Assembly: GCA_030144725.1 (NCBI GenBank) | Contig: JASKMD010000021.1 | Location: forward strand, 4,038,825 to 4,102,824 | Source of the DNA: Haematococcus lacustris | Lineage: Eukaryota > Chlorophyta > Chlorophyceae > Chlamydomonadales > Haematococcaceae | DNA length: 64,000 nt | Direction: 5' to 3' | In this document: one piece after another, positions 45,685-57,600 of the stretch | Layout: every line of letters begins with the position of its first letter | Numbering within the stretch: position 1 is the first letter of the stretch | Position numbers and translations under genes: made by a program | The notes under the pieces: generated by a model | The model's input: only the letters and a program-made list of their open reading frames with translations | Told to the model about the DNA's origin: nothing | Database searches by the model: none

Positions 45685-48600
45685 GGAGGCGGATGACCCC
45701 ATCCAGCCACACCACTTCATCACATTGGACAACCTGCAGCTGGTGAGTGCTTGGCACTGGGCAAGGCCTACGTGGCCGCAAGGTGAGCACCGCCAAGCCA
45801 GCATTTGGCAGCATGGGAGCTGCGCATGCTGGGTTTGCCCAGAGGCGACAGGATCAGAAGCCACGAAGCAGAGCATCAGCAGTACAGCAGGGCTGCCAGA
45901 TTAGGCATGTGGCCCTACTGGTCAAGCGCTGCCTCACACACCAGCCTGCACCCCTCTGCCTGCTGCCCAGTCTGCACCTGCCTCTCAACACCCCCAGGTG
46001 CTGCCCTACTACTACGACTTCAAGTGCTACGTGAAGCAGCGCTGGGCCGGCAAGTGCATCGTAGACCTGTTCGCCCAGGTAATGTCAGCTAACTGCCTGG
46101 TTGCCACAGACTCCCCACATCACCAGCTCGCCTGCAAACCAACTCATCAGCCTGCCTGCCCTGCCCTCACGCTCCCCTCCCTGCCTCGAGTTAGTCACAG
46201 CACCACCAGGCCCCTCCTTGTGTGACCCAGGCCCCTCCTTGTGTGACCCAGGAATTCCCGCTACTCACCCCAGAGTACTACACCCGCGCCTTTGCTGCTG
46301 GCAGGCTCAGGGTGGAGGGCAACCAGGGCGGCACTCTCAGGTCAGCTGCTCTGCATGGGCCAGCTGCATGGGCCAGCACCATGACTGCTAATTTTATTGC
46401 CAGCCTTATAGCCTCAGATCTCAGGGCTAATGCAATTAGGCCACAGCCCACTGCCTGCACCTCTGATGCTTGAGCTGTGCTAACAGCTGCCTCCATTCTA
46501 ATTGCCCCTTGACCATCCCACAACAAGGCTACAGGCAGCAGCTGTCTGTACTGACTGCCCGTACTGACTGCCTTACCTGTTGCGTCAGTCAGAGTTGCTG
46601 TGTCACACTCACTCAAGCAGCCAATAATGCACCGTTGTGGCAATGCATAGGCAGCCAGGCGCCACTGGGTGGAGGTAAGGTACCCTGGAGCAGGCTGGTG
46701 GCAAAGCAGGGCAGCGGCAAAGCAGGGTCACACAGGCCACGAATAGGTCACACCACGGCAGCAGGGCAGCGGCAGAAGAGGGGGCCGTGGGCCAGCAGCC
46801 TAGACACACAGCTGACTCAAGCGCCCTGAGCCTAATGCCATGCTTACCCCATCACTGTAGGTAGGTCACACTGTTGCTGCTGGCCTCTCCTGCCGTTGCC
46901 CGTAGGGCCTGTGACGTCACACTGGACACCCCGCTGCAGGTCAGCTGCAAACCCTGTCCACAACCATAAACCTGATAGCCCCACTCCTCCTCCTGGCCTT
47001 TGTCAAGAAGTCAAGAAGTGAAGAAGCCCCTTTTGTGCCAGTAGTGTCTTCCTGCACGCCGAACCTACCCCACCTGCATGCCTGTTTCCACCTCACCTCA
47101 CCCTACAGCTTCATGCCTTGTTGTATTAGAGTGGCTGGGAGGTAGTGCTGGCACCTGAGCCATGACAGTGACCAGGCAGACAGGGTTGGCAGGGTCGGCA
47201 GGGTCGGGCAGGGCAGGCAGGGTCATGAGGGCAGTCTGTCCTTAGGTTGCTGCTGGAAGCACAATGATGCTGGGCGTTGCTGGGCTCTGCTGCTGCTGCT
47301 GCTATGAGGGGAGCTGCACTGCAACTCATCTTGCTGATCTCAGGGACCTGTGACCCCGTGATGCTGTTGCTGCTCCGCCTGCCCCTGCCGCTGCTGCTGC
47401 GGGCCCTGCTGCTGCTCAGCCTGCTCCTGCCCCTGTTGCTGCCCTGCTTCTGCCCCTGCCCCCCCTGCTGCTGCTGTCCAGGCTGCCCCTGCTGCTGCTG
47501 CCCCTGCCCCTGCTGCTGCTGCCCCTGCCGCTGCTGCTGCTCTTGCTGCTGCTGCCGCCGCCGCCACCCTGCTTCCTACCTCCTGTTCACCCTCTGCTGG
47601 TGCTGCCGCGCTTCTGGTGCAGGTTGGGTGGTGCATCCGCCACTTCATCCACCGCCATGAGCCGCCAGTGTTGGCTGGCAGGGTCCAGCTTCTGGGCCAA
47701 ACCGAGGACTTTGTGGCGGTGTGCAAGCCTGCATGCATGCCAGTGCACACGGTGGGTGCAGCTGCAGGCTCAGGCGAGGTGTGATGTGGCAGACGGCCAG
47801 CCAGGTATGCCGTGTCAGAGTGTGATTCCCACCGACACCGTGGCACAAGCCTGCTCTAGACCTCCCATTTCTTCCTTCACAACCCTCCATTGCGGTCACT
47901 CCAATAGAGCTAACTGTATCTCAAGTGAGCTAACTCTACCAGTGTGCGCAGCCCTGCTCGATGTTTGATGTGGCCGGCATGTAACAGCATTCAAAGTGCT
48001 AGGGCTGGGTGTGTGGCGCTGGCCTTGGGGCCTGCAGGTGGGTCAGTTCCGCAAGAACACGCTGCTGGGCGTGATGCAAGCGCAGTACCCTGAGCTGGGT
48101 CAGCTGTACCCGACCTTCAGGTAACCACTCAGCGCTGACCCGCCCGCCCGCCCGCCCGCTCGCCCGCCCGCCCACCCACCCTTTTTCTCTTGCTGACGCC
48201 TGGCGGGGTTGAGGCTGTGCCTGCAGTGATGGTGGCTGCAGGCTGGACAAGCCTGTGTCAGGGCTGCTGCTGCTGGCTCGCTCCTCAGAGGCAGCGGGGC
48301 GCATGAGGCAGCACCTGGAGGTGCGCAGGTGGGCAGGAAGGGGAGGGCAGGAGGAGGGGGAGGCTGGGTGGGGGTCCCGCAGGCAGGGGGGGAGGACAGG
48401 AGGATAGGGTCAAGGAGGGAGGAGGGTGGGTGAGGGGAAGGCTGGGAGCAGGGGTGTCACTAGGGAAGAGCTGGCTGGGCAAGCGGTGGAGAAAGGGCGG
48501 GCATAGCGTTTTAGGCGGGTGAGTGGAATACACAGTTCTTGAAGAGGTATCTTTGGCAGCTGGGCAAGCCCTTGAGGAAGGGCGGGGAATGGCGTATCAG

Positions 48601-50926
48601 GAGGGCGGAGGGGCGCACAGCTCTCCACAGCTCTGCAACTGTCTGGCAGCTCCGGTCAGGCAGCCTGGCTGGCTGCTCCTTCTGCTCGACATGTTCCAGG
48701 ATAAGTGGCATCCCTGGCTGTGTGGGTTGCATCAGGCCATGGAAGGCCAGCTATGGTGGTGGCTGGGGCAGCTTTGGTGGTGGCTGGTCAGCTGCCATGA
48801 GTCAGCAGGGCGGGTTTGGGCGGGTTCAGGATGAACCAGCAGTTTGATGGAGAGGCAAGGAGGAGGGGAAGGGCATGCGTCGCAGCGAGGGGAGGGATGA
48901 GTGAGGCTGCTTGATGTGATGTGGTGTGACTGACCTGCAGGAGCGTACCTGCCACAAGGCATATGTGGCCAGAGTGCAGGGCAGGTTCCCAGCTAATGAG
49001 CAGGACATTGCTACCTTGGCACAGCGCTTGCAGCAGCAGCAGCAGCTGCGGCAGGGGCAAGAGGGGCAGCAGGAGGGGGCGCCTGATCATGAGAGTCAGC
49101 CTGCTGTCAGGCATGTATCCCCTGGGTCAGGCCATCAGCCCTTTACCACTTCCCACGCCTGGATGCCTGCTGGCCAGCAGCCATGCACTCAGCTGACGAG
49201 CAGCAGTGCACAAGTCGAGGTGTTGGGCGCACAGGGTCACCCTCTGGAGGCCCCCCCTCACACTTTGCATGCGGTGCTGGAGCTGGACGTGGCCCTGTCA
49301 TGGGACCCTAAAACCAACCATGTTACCGCTGAAAGCGACGGTGGGTCCCAGGCCTTGCCATGGCCTGGAGCCCACTTTGCGGCATGGCAGGGCTGCGGTG
49401 AGCTGTGCAGTAGTGTCCACTCCCTTGGCAGGCGGGTAGTCACAGCCGGCATCCTTCAGACAGGGTGGCCTAGGGTTGCTGTGGGCTGTCGTACAGCTGG
49501 TGCCTGGCCCACCAATTGGGCCCAAAACTGTGACGCTGTGGCGTGCGTGACACCTTGACTTGTGCCCTGCTGCTGTCCCTGGTAGCGGCACATCCACCAA
49601 GGACTAAGGAAGGGTTGAATGGACGCAGCATTGGTGTTGCCCAACTCACACAATTGTGTTGCAGGCTGCAGGCTGCGGGGTGTGCAGTCCCATGTCTTCA
49701 TGTAGGGTCAGGTCTGAATACGTCTTAAAGCCTAAACAGGCAGCAATAGCTGTTCACTGTGCAGCAGCAGTAGCAGCATTGGATGCTGCTGGGCCCCCCC
49801 TTGTTGCCGGAGGTGGTGGGCTGAACACTGCAGTCCTGCCCTGTCCCTGAACCAGTCACCTGCCTGGCTGTGGTGCTGGGAGATGAAGGGGGCTTTGCCT
49901 TGCCGTGGGTAGGCAGGCGGGTAGTGAGGCGCGGGCGGCTCGCACCTTTGACAAGGACCAGGGGCAGCTGGCAGGGGAGCACTAGGGGGAACCCCTGGGC
50001 GGCGGGCAGTCACAGCCGGCACCCTTCAGGGCATTCCAGGCCCCTACGTACCAAACACCCTTAGGGCCAAGGCAGCAAGTCCTGCACATGCTGCCCTACT
50101 GTGTTCCTCGTTGAGCAGCCAAAGGGTCTGACGTTAGTATACGACCTCCAGTGCCAGGGCTGCAGTGGCGTGCTGTCAGCTTAGCCATGAAGGTGAGCTA
50201 CCGTATGCGTGAGCATTCAGCGGTGCTCTTAGTGCCTCTGGCTGCAGGCATATATACCGTAACCGCCTTCTGCGGCAGCCGCTGACTAATGCACTCGCTC
50301 ACTTCGCAGGCCCTCAGGTCGGAGGTGCACTGAGCTGGGCGCCCGAGCTGGCTGCGAATGCCGGCGACACCGTCTCTCAACCCGCACCTGCGGCGAACGT
50401 GCCGCTGGTGTCTCCGACATCAAGCGGCACCGGCAGTGCGAAGCCCGCCGCCACTCAATTTCAGCTGATCCGGTACGACGCTGACAGCGATACGTCTATC
50501 GTTGAGTGCCGGCCGCTCACTGGGCGCACGCACCAGATCCGCGTACATCTGCAGGTACGCTTGTGCTCCCCGTTCCTACTGGCCGCACCCATCGTGGCCC
50601 GTGTTCTCGATAGTTTCCATTGTCGCTGTCGCAGTACCTCGGACACCCAATCGCCAACGACTCGCAGTACGGCGGCAGTTGGGGCGCGCCCTTGGCCTTC
50701 CGCCGCCTCCGCGACCCGCCCTCTAGCGCTCCAGCGCTCGACCTGGCTGCAGGTGGCTATCCAGCGCCTTCCAGTGCAGCCACTGGGTGCGCTGAAGAAC
50801 GGCAGCTGACCAGCAAGCGTCAGCGGCAGGATGATATGCAAAAGGACCTGGTCCATTCAGGGCCTGTTTGTGGCAGCTTGCCACCGACAACAGCAGGGGC
50901 AGCACCAGGAAGTGCCAAGACAAAAG

Positions 50927-50971
<45 letters not shown>

Positions 50972-50990
50972 GGTCATCAGGGTCAGAAGC

Positions 50991-51031
<41 letters not shown>

Positions 51032-52703
51032 GGTCATCAGGGTCAGAAGCGGCAGCAGTGGCAGCAGCAGCAGCAGCACCAGCCTTGCCTGGTGAAGTTC
51101 ATGATGTCAGGCCAGCTGCTTCACCGCCCCCTCTCACCCCCGATGAGGTGCCCCCTCCCCCTGCCAGCACCACCCGGCCACTCAGCCCTCCTGACCCACC
51201 CCAGGCGCCCCCCCAAAGCTCAGCTGCTGGGGGGTGTCTCGTGCCGGCAGCATTGGACATGGCACTGCTGAGTGGTGCGGTGCAGCGCCTGTACACCCAG
51301 CCTGAGTTCAGAGTGCAGCAAGAGCTGGTGGACGAGGTGGGTTTGGAGGCGGAAGGGGAAAGGTCAGGCTCCCACATCTACTTCTGTTGCACCCATCACT
51401 ATCATCCTTTTGGAAGCCCTGCCCACTTTGGGTGGACGCAAGCTCCAAGGGTCCTGGGTTCAAGCCCCGGCCCCTTTCGTAGAACTTCAGCACCTTCTTT
51501 TTACCACACCACCATCCCCCCCTTGACCATTGTGGTGCCTGTTAGCCCTGAGGATCCTGAGTTCAAAACCAGGTCAGCACATAAGAGGATGTCGTCAGAC
51601 AGGCAGCTGTGCAGGTAGTAGCAGAACATTCAGGTCGCCTATGCCGTGTTGGGAGTAGAGCCATGTTGCACATGCTGGCTGATGTAGGTGAGCTAGGCTG
51701 CATCCAGATCCAGGCCTAAGCCCAGGGGCAGACCCAGGTCAGGTCAGGAGTGCTACACCACCTGACTTTGCCTGACTCGGGCCAGCAGCAGTGGGCTGTG
51801 GCTGTCCTGGGAGGTCTGTGGCTTGGCACTCTCTGCTGCTGTGGCTGTGGCTGTGCTGCTGCCCCGCCTAGCTTTGCCCGACTCCGCCCCGTCAACTGCC
51901 CTTGTCCCAGGGTTTCTCCCGGCCTGGGTAGCCTTAGGCTCAAGCTGAGGCTCAGGGCGCCGGACATATACGCGCTGATGGCCCAGTTACTGCTGCACTT
52001 GCTTGACCCACACACCTACACCTACACCCGCACCCACACACTCACCGCTTGCCTGACACGTACACCCACACACCCTCAGCTGTATGGGTTAGGGTTAGGG
52101 TTGGGGTTAGGGTCTAATCCTAACCTTAACCCTCACCCACCCTCAGATGTACGTGCCATGCATCATCCCAGGTGTGCCCTCACTGCCCGTGCCTTGCGCC
52201 CCGAGGCTACCCCATTGACCTGCAGCCATTGTGGCTACACTCCCTCAAGTGCGCTGCCTTGGCCCACAGCCTGCTGCAGGGAGCACTATGCATAACACTG
52301 GCTCACTGCTAGCCCCCATGGGTTAGCGCCGCCTTGGATGGGCATGGCTCCTCGCCATGGCATGGCACAGTCAAGCTAAGTGTATGGCACCAGTTTAAGT
52401 GCCCTCCACCATCAGTTGCGTTATGACAGGTGGAAGGCACAAGTTCAAAGACATCCCGCAGCTCTGCATGATATGCTCGACATCCATGTGCCACCATACT
52501 GTTTTCTTGCGCATGCTTGGGAGGCAGCTTGGAAGACAGCTTGGAGCTTGCTCAACATGTGTGAGTGATGTGAGGAAGCTACTGATTGATGAGGTGGCAT
52601 TTGTTGTTGCAGGTACAGCAGTCTCGATTGGGCATTTGAAGCTCCGTGGCCAGAGTGGGCAGCCGCAGACTACTGCTGCCAGCGCCCAGACCAAGCAAGC
52701 TAG
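45685..52703 (+). CDS. RluA-family (RPUSD2-like) RNA pseudouridine synthase, N-terminus in the gap
   Basis: Exons: ...45742, 45998-46078, 46252-46340, 46906-46939, 47623-47751, 48038-48120, 48242-48320, 48941-49340, 50310-50554, 50635-51336, 52172-52248 and 52613-52703, all in phase. Blocks follow RPUSD2 order: [64 protein letters not shown] (catalytic Asp), [30 protein letters not shown] and [14 protein letters not shown]. The C-terminal extension has [20 protein letters not shown] and [20 protein letters not shown]. The enzyme isomerises uridine to pseudouridine in RNA. Before the Asp the usual His is Phe (FRLDKPVSG). A poly-Ala/Ser-Gly insert (CAG repeats) lies at 50934-51083. The final stop TAG is at 52701. 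Confidence 0.88.
47375..47570. repeat. CTG/CCTGCC-rich trinucleotide low complexity
   Basis: Imperfect GCTGCTGCC repeats in an intron of the pseudouridine synthase. Confidence 0.9.
50934..51083 (+). repeat. CAG/GCA repeat coding for poly-Ala, with a duplicated 78-bp unit
   Basis: Two GCA runs are each followed by GGAGGGTCATCAGGGTCAGA. In the gene frame they read as alanine runs separated by GGSSGSE. Confidence 0.9.
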
Positions 52704-53657
52704 GATGACCAACTGACAATGCATGCATTGTGAATGGCATAGGCCAGGATGACTTATGTGTATGCTTGTACTTATGCTTATGGAACAAGACAGGTGCCAT
52801 TACCCTATTCGACATGAAACAAGGTATTGCCTGTGGGTGATCTTACTCAGCTATAGCTTCATCACCATAGCGTCATAATCACCCTTGAAGTGTTGGCGAG
52901 CCCTCTGGAGTGAGTCCGACACCTACCTTCGTGTCCGGAGAAGGCTGGGGCCCATGATGGGTGTCAGAAACACCTGGTTCGACCTGGAGTTGTGAAGTGG
53001 TGGTGGTGTACATGATAACTATACGCATGGTGTTCACATGGTATTGTACATCGTCTTCCCGTAGTAACGAACATCATCAGGGGTGCCTCGTTACCTTATT
53101 TGCTCCACATGCAATACTCAAGTGGGCAGTGTAATACCAAACCGTGCCTGCTGCCCGCTGCGTGCGGTTCCCTGATTATTCTGCCCTCTCGTAGCCGCAC
53201 TCCTGGGGAGAACCGTGCTGCTTGTAAACGTTTTCCTTGAGATGTGCAGGCATGTCCCACACGTGCATCCCGTTGTCACAACACAATGCGTCACTTGACA
53301 TAATGCGTGATGACAATTACCTAGCAAAGGCTTGCTTTTGAAGCCAAAGTTGAATTGTTGAGGTGTTGCATGAGGCCGACATGACAGTTGCTGCGAACGT
53401 TTGCATGGGAAGAACCCTAGACTGCATGCGAACGCATAGTGAACGCTTGAGGGTATTTGAGGGCTAGCTGAGATGGCTGCGGTAGCTTGAGAAACTCCAG
53501 TTCATCCCGTCTTCAAGCGGCAGGAGTCTCAGCAAGCCCATGTAAGAAGGGGATCCGTGTGAATTGCGTCCACGACATCCCTGTCCCATCAGCTGCCAGC
53601 TCTTCTGGCCCAGCTCGGTGGGGCGAACACGCCACTTTCTCAAGCTAAGTATCGTGC
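52704..53657. other. Intergenic; faint Fanzor tail at 52810-52890
   Basis: TGTGGGTGATCTTACTCAGC at 52829 and following resembles the subfamily A tail (TGTGGGTAATCTCACTCAGC), then CACCCTTGA. It looks like an old decayed 3'-end relic. The remainder holds nothing I recognise. Confidence 0.4.
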
Positions 53658-54470
53658 ATGCCCAGCGACATGTCTGTCGACGGCGGTTCCTATGGCGAGT
53701 CGGTCGGGTCGCCCGGCCCGACTCAAGGCAGTCGCTTCGGCCCAGCCCCGCCCACGGCCAGGCACCCCCTGCCGTCGTCGGGCGTGGCCCTCTTACCCCA
53801 CGAGCTTGATCGCTCATTTTCATGTGTCAGGGCGAGCCTTCGCCTCCTCTGTCACGATGCCAAACTGGCCTACGGCGAAGGAGGGGTCGAAGAAATCCTC
53901 TCAGAGCTGCCCACGCGCGCGGGCGCCGTTTTTGCAGATGGCTTCGTCCCGCAGACCGTGGAAGCAGCCTACTCCCGGTCACATGCGGCTCTTTCCCCCG
54001 AGGAGCGGGCAGACCCCTCCCGGTGCATTTCCCTGTTCTTGGATCTCGTCCGCAGGGATCTCTACGAGCCCGTGCTCCTCCCCGAGCAAGTGGAGGGCAT
54101 CAGGCTGGGCGACGTGGGTGAGCGGGGGCGCACAGAGTCCCCCAAGTCCCTCCATGCCCGCATGGCCCCGCAGCTCCTTCTCATGGAGCTAGGCCGCAGC
54201 CAGGCAGTCAGGATGTTCTTGAATGCCTTACAGCCCCACCCTCGTCATGTGCTCCATGATCAGGGCAAACGTCTTGTTGAGCGCAGCATGGCAGCTTATG
54301 CGCGCACAACCAGGCCTGTCGAGGATTCTGTGGAGCTTGCTCTTGCTCCTTGCGAGCTGTCCTTGCGAGCACCATTCGTCGCCTCGGAACACTCGCCCCT
54401 GTCCAATAATGATGGTCATACACCGATATCGCCATTACCCTGGTGCTGCTGCTTAACCTTTCCCTATTAG
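53658..54470 (+). CDS. Unrecognised intronless GC-rich ORF, 270 codons
   Basis: The frame opens MPSDMSVDGGSYGESVG and stays open for 270 codons. The part to about residue 200 is compositionally protein-like, with SFSCVRASLRLLCHDAKLAY, YSRSHAALSPEERADPSRC, LFLDLVRRDLYEPVLLPEQ and LLLMELGRSQAVRMFLNAL. I know no family with this sequence. A gag-like or accessory ORF of a retroelement is possible, because it is long, intronless and sits among repeats. The C-terminal 70 codons look like read-through. It may equally be a lineage-specific host gene. Confidence 0.4.
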   Translation: MPSDMSVDGGSYGESVGSPGPTQGSRFGPAPPTARHPLPSSGVALLPHELDRSFSCVRASLRLLCHDAKLAYGEGGVEEILSELPTRAGAVFADGFVPQTVEAAYSRSHAALSPEERADPSRCISLFLDLVRRDLYEPVLLPEQVEGIRLGDVGERGRTESPKSLHARMAPQLLLMELGRSQAVRMFLNALQPHPRHVLHDQGKRLVERSMAAYARTTRPVEDSVELALAPCELSLRAPFVASEHSPLSNNDGHTPISPLPWCCCLTFPY

Positions 54471-54658
54471 CAGCTTGGGCATGATACTGGCGACATGCTC
54501 CATGGCAGCATGCACATAGATTGGTGCACACAACTCATTCATGACTGCCCCATGTTCCTGCTATTGAAATATACATCCTCAGGCGTGAGGTCTGAGGCCT
54601 GAAGTCTGCAGTGTGTTGGCAGTCAAAGACTGTTCAGTTCTAGCTGACCACTGGCCAG

Positions 54659-57600
54659 TTCGTGACCCAGGTGCCGGGTCTGCTCTCCGTGCCTGAGGCG
54701 CAGTCTTGCCTTGACTACGCCGAATTCCTTAGCTTTCAACCCTCCAATTCAAGGTACCGGTCACACCATGAGGACGTGGCTGCGGCAAAGGTGTCTATTT
54801 TGCTACTGCCACACCTGCTGACCGGGCCAGGCCTCATCTGCTGCACAAACGCATCCCCAGCTGCTGCGCAACTACTGCCTCACTTGCTGTCATCGGCTAA
54901 GCTGCGTCAAGGACAGCCTTCAGATGAGCACAGCTGTGTGCTCCATGTCAAGCAGCAGGGCAGGCTGCTAGCATTCAGCATACCCCATGCATGCCCTTAA
55001 CTCGGGCGCCAGGACACCCACAGGACCCACAGACCACCAGCTGCACTGCCCTAGACGTGTGCCGCTGCCCAGCTGCTGTCCAAGTGTTGTTGCTGCTGCT
55101 CAGCTGCTGCCCAAGTGTTGTTGCTGCTGCCCAGCTGCTGTCCAAGTGTTGTTGCTGCTGCTCAACTGCTGCCCAAGCGCTGTTGCCGATGCTGGCTTCA
55201 GAGGACCAGCTTATGGGGAGGCCTTCCGTGACAATGGTCACGTCTCAGTTCACGACCCCGCCATCGCTGCGGCCTTGTGGCATGACACTGGACTGGCAGG
55301 GCTGTTAGGATCAAAGTTGCGCATGGGAGGGAGGAGGCCCCTGGGCTGCAACCCCAACATTCGCTTCTACAGGTGCCAGCTGCTCAGCCCCTGCTCAACT
55401 GCTATAGTGCTACAGCACCTTGGCTCGCAACCTAGAGCCTTCATTGCAGTCGAACACTAAGTGTGGACCACTACAAAACGGTTCTTGTCGGTGTGGAGTT
55501 CCCATGCACATGGCATACGCATGGTCATGGTCGCCTACCACCTTCACTATTGCCTGACCACGAGGGCTATTGCGTAGAGTGGGCATGACAAAACATGCGC
55601 TAATGTAAGCTGATGACAGCTCAACAAATGGGGCACACTACTGTGCCACAGCAGGCTGCTGCTGCTCCTGGGTCTTGGGTGGCTTGTCTCGCAGCCACTT
55701 GTAGCCCAGGCCAGGGTACTCCATGCCCTTGGCTGGCAGAGTTCCCTGGTCTGGCCAGTAGCACAGCTCCAGTGGGCGCCACTTGCTCTCCCCAATGCGC
55801 TGCATGTTCAGCGCTGCATTGCAGTCCCTGTCCAGCCACCTGCCTGGCTGTGGTGCTGGTTTGGCCTTGGCAGCCTTGCCCTTGCCCTTGTTGGGGTCAG
55901 CCGCCGGCTCAGCCTTGGTGCGCTTGCTGCGCTTGGCTGGCGGGGGAGTGATGGGCCCTGGCTCTGAGGCTGCTGGCTGTGAGGCTTCCTGGCTGCTGCG
56001 TGGGGCCTGTGGGGGCTTGCGGGGGGGCCACTACAGGGCACCACATCAGGCCCTGCACTGGCTGGTCACGCTGCTGGCTCCATGCTGGGCGCACCAGGCG
56101 CTGTTCCACCTGCCCTGCTGGGGGCTTCCAGTCTGCAGGCCTGGCGGCCCTGCGCTTGCTCAGCCGGCTCTCACAGGGCTGCTGGCCGTTCACTGCTGAG
56201 CTGACCCGGCTGGTGCGGTGCTCATCCACAAGCACCACCTTGCCCCGCCGCTGGTCTGTGCCCCTGGGCCTGCACACCACCTTGCAGCAGGTCCGCAACA
56301 CCGCATCAGCACCCAAGCCACCCGCATTGCCAATGCTAGCTGCACCAAAGAACACCACCAGCTGCTTGGTATGCCCATGGCGCTCCATGGACACCTCCGC
56401 CATGTCCTCCTTCAACTGCAGCCATGCACACGAAGCACGCACATGGTGGCTGACATGGTGGCACACATGGTGGCTGACATGGTGGCCCGCGGTCCCTTAC
56501 CTTCCCTACCATCCACCCACCCACCAACCCTCACCTTCTTGAAGAACTGCTCCAGCGCCCGGTCCTGGGCTCCGTACAGCCTCAGCCGCTGCTGTGCCCA
56601 CTTGGGGTCCAGGTACACCTCCCACACAGCGTCCCAGGTGGACAGGGTGACGGTGATGTGCTTCAGGTTGGCCACCAGGGAGGTGCCAGCTGAGCTTGCT
56701 GTTGCCAGATGCTGGAGGTGGGGCTTGATCGGAGCCAGCCACCGCTCAGTGGCACGGCGGGCATTGTTCAGGCCGCTGCCATGCTTGACCTGGCCCTTGG
56801 TCAGCTTCCACCGGGCCAGCTGGTCTGCCACCAGCTGGCCTGTCGTCGGATCACTGACTGCCTGGAGGACACCAGGGTCAATGTCCACCCCAATCTGGGT
56901 GACCTGGTCAAACACAAACTGTCGCGTCTCGGATAGGCCCTTGCCAATGCGGGGCAGTCCCAACACATGGGCCGCTGCTGCTGCTGCTACACCTGGGGTG
57001 GCCGCTGGGCTGCTGTTGCTGCTGGAGGGGCCTGCTGCTGGGGGTGGGGCAGGAGGAGGGGGGAGGGGGCGGGTGTAGTGCACATACACACTGACACTGT
57101 CTGTCTCTACCGTCCTGTTGAACTCAAACCCCTGGTTGGCCAGCTTCCTCGTGCTGAACCACCTGTCCCAATGATGGCTCCGGGCTGGCTCTGCGGTGAA
57201 CGCGTCTGCCGTCTCCCTTGTCAGCCCCAGCTGCTGGCACACCCCGTGCAACACCCTGCTGTCCACATTGATGAAGTGGATGCCCACCGTGGCCATGGGT
57301 GTGAGGGTGAAGGGGGTGGGCAGGTCAGAACCCGGGGACCTACCCTACGCCCGCCACGCTTTGGCTTGCCTGGCACGGGTGGGGTGGGGGGCTGCTGCCA
57401 TTGCTCTAGGCACCGGCACACATGCACCGCATGGCGCATGCGGCATGGCAGGGGAACGGTGTCCTGCAAGGAGTCCACCTCCTCCAGGGCCAGCAGTCTC
57501 CGCTGCATGGCAGCCTCCTCCTTCAGGTCTATCACGTGCCCCTTGTCCAGGTTGGTGGCCTGTAGCTCCGGGCTGTCAGTGTTGAGGCTGTACCCACACG

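Noticed and set aside
45075..45904. Frames crossing the N gap
   Set aside because: They translate unknown bases; only the sequence from 45685 is used, as an exon of the pseudouridine synthase.
51440..51485. tRNA T-arm-like GGGTTCAAGCCCCGG
   Set aside because: No acceptor, D or anticodon stems could be fitted around it.
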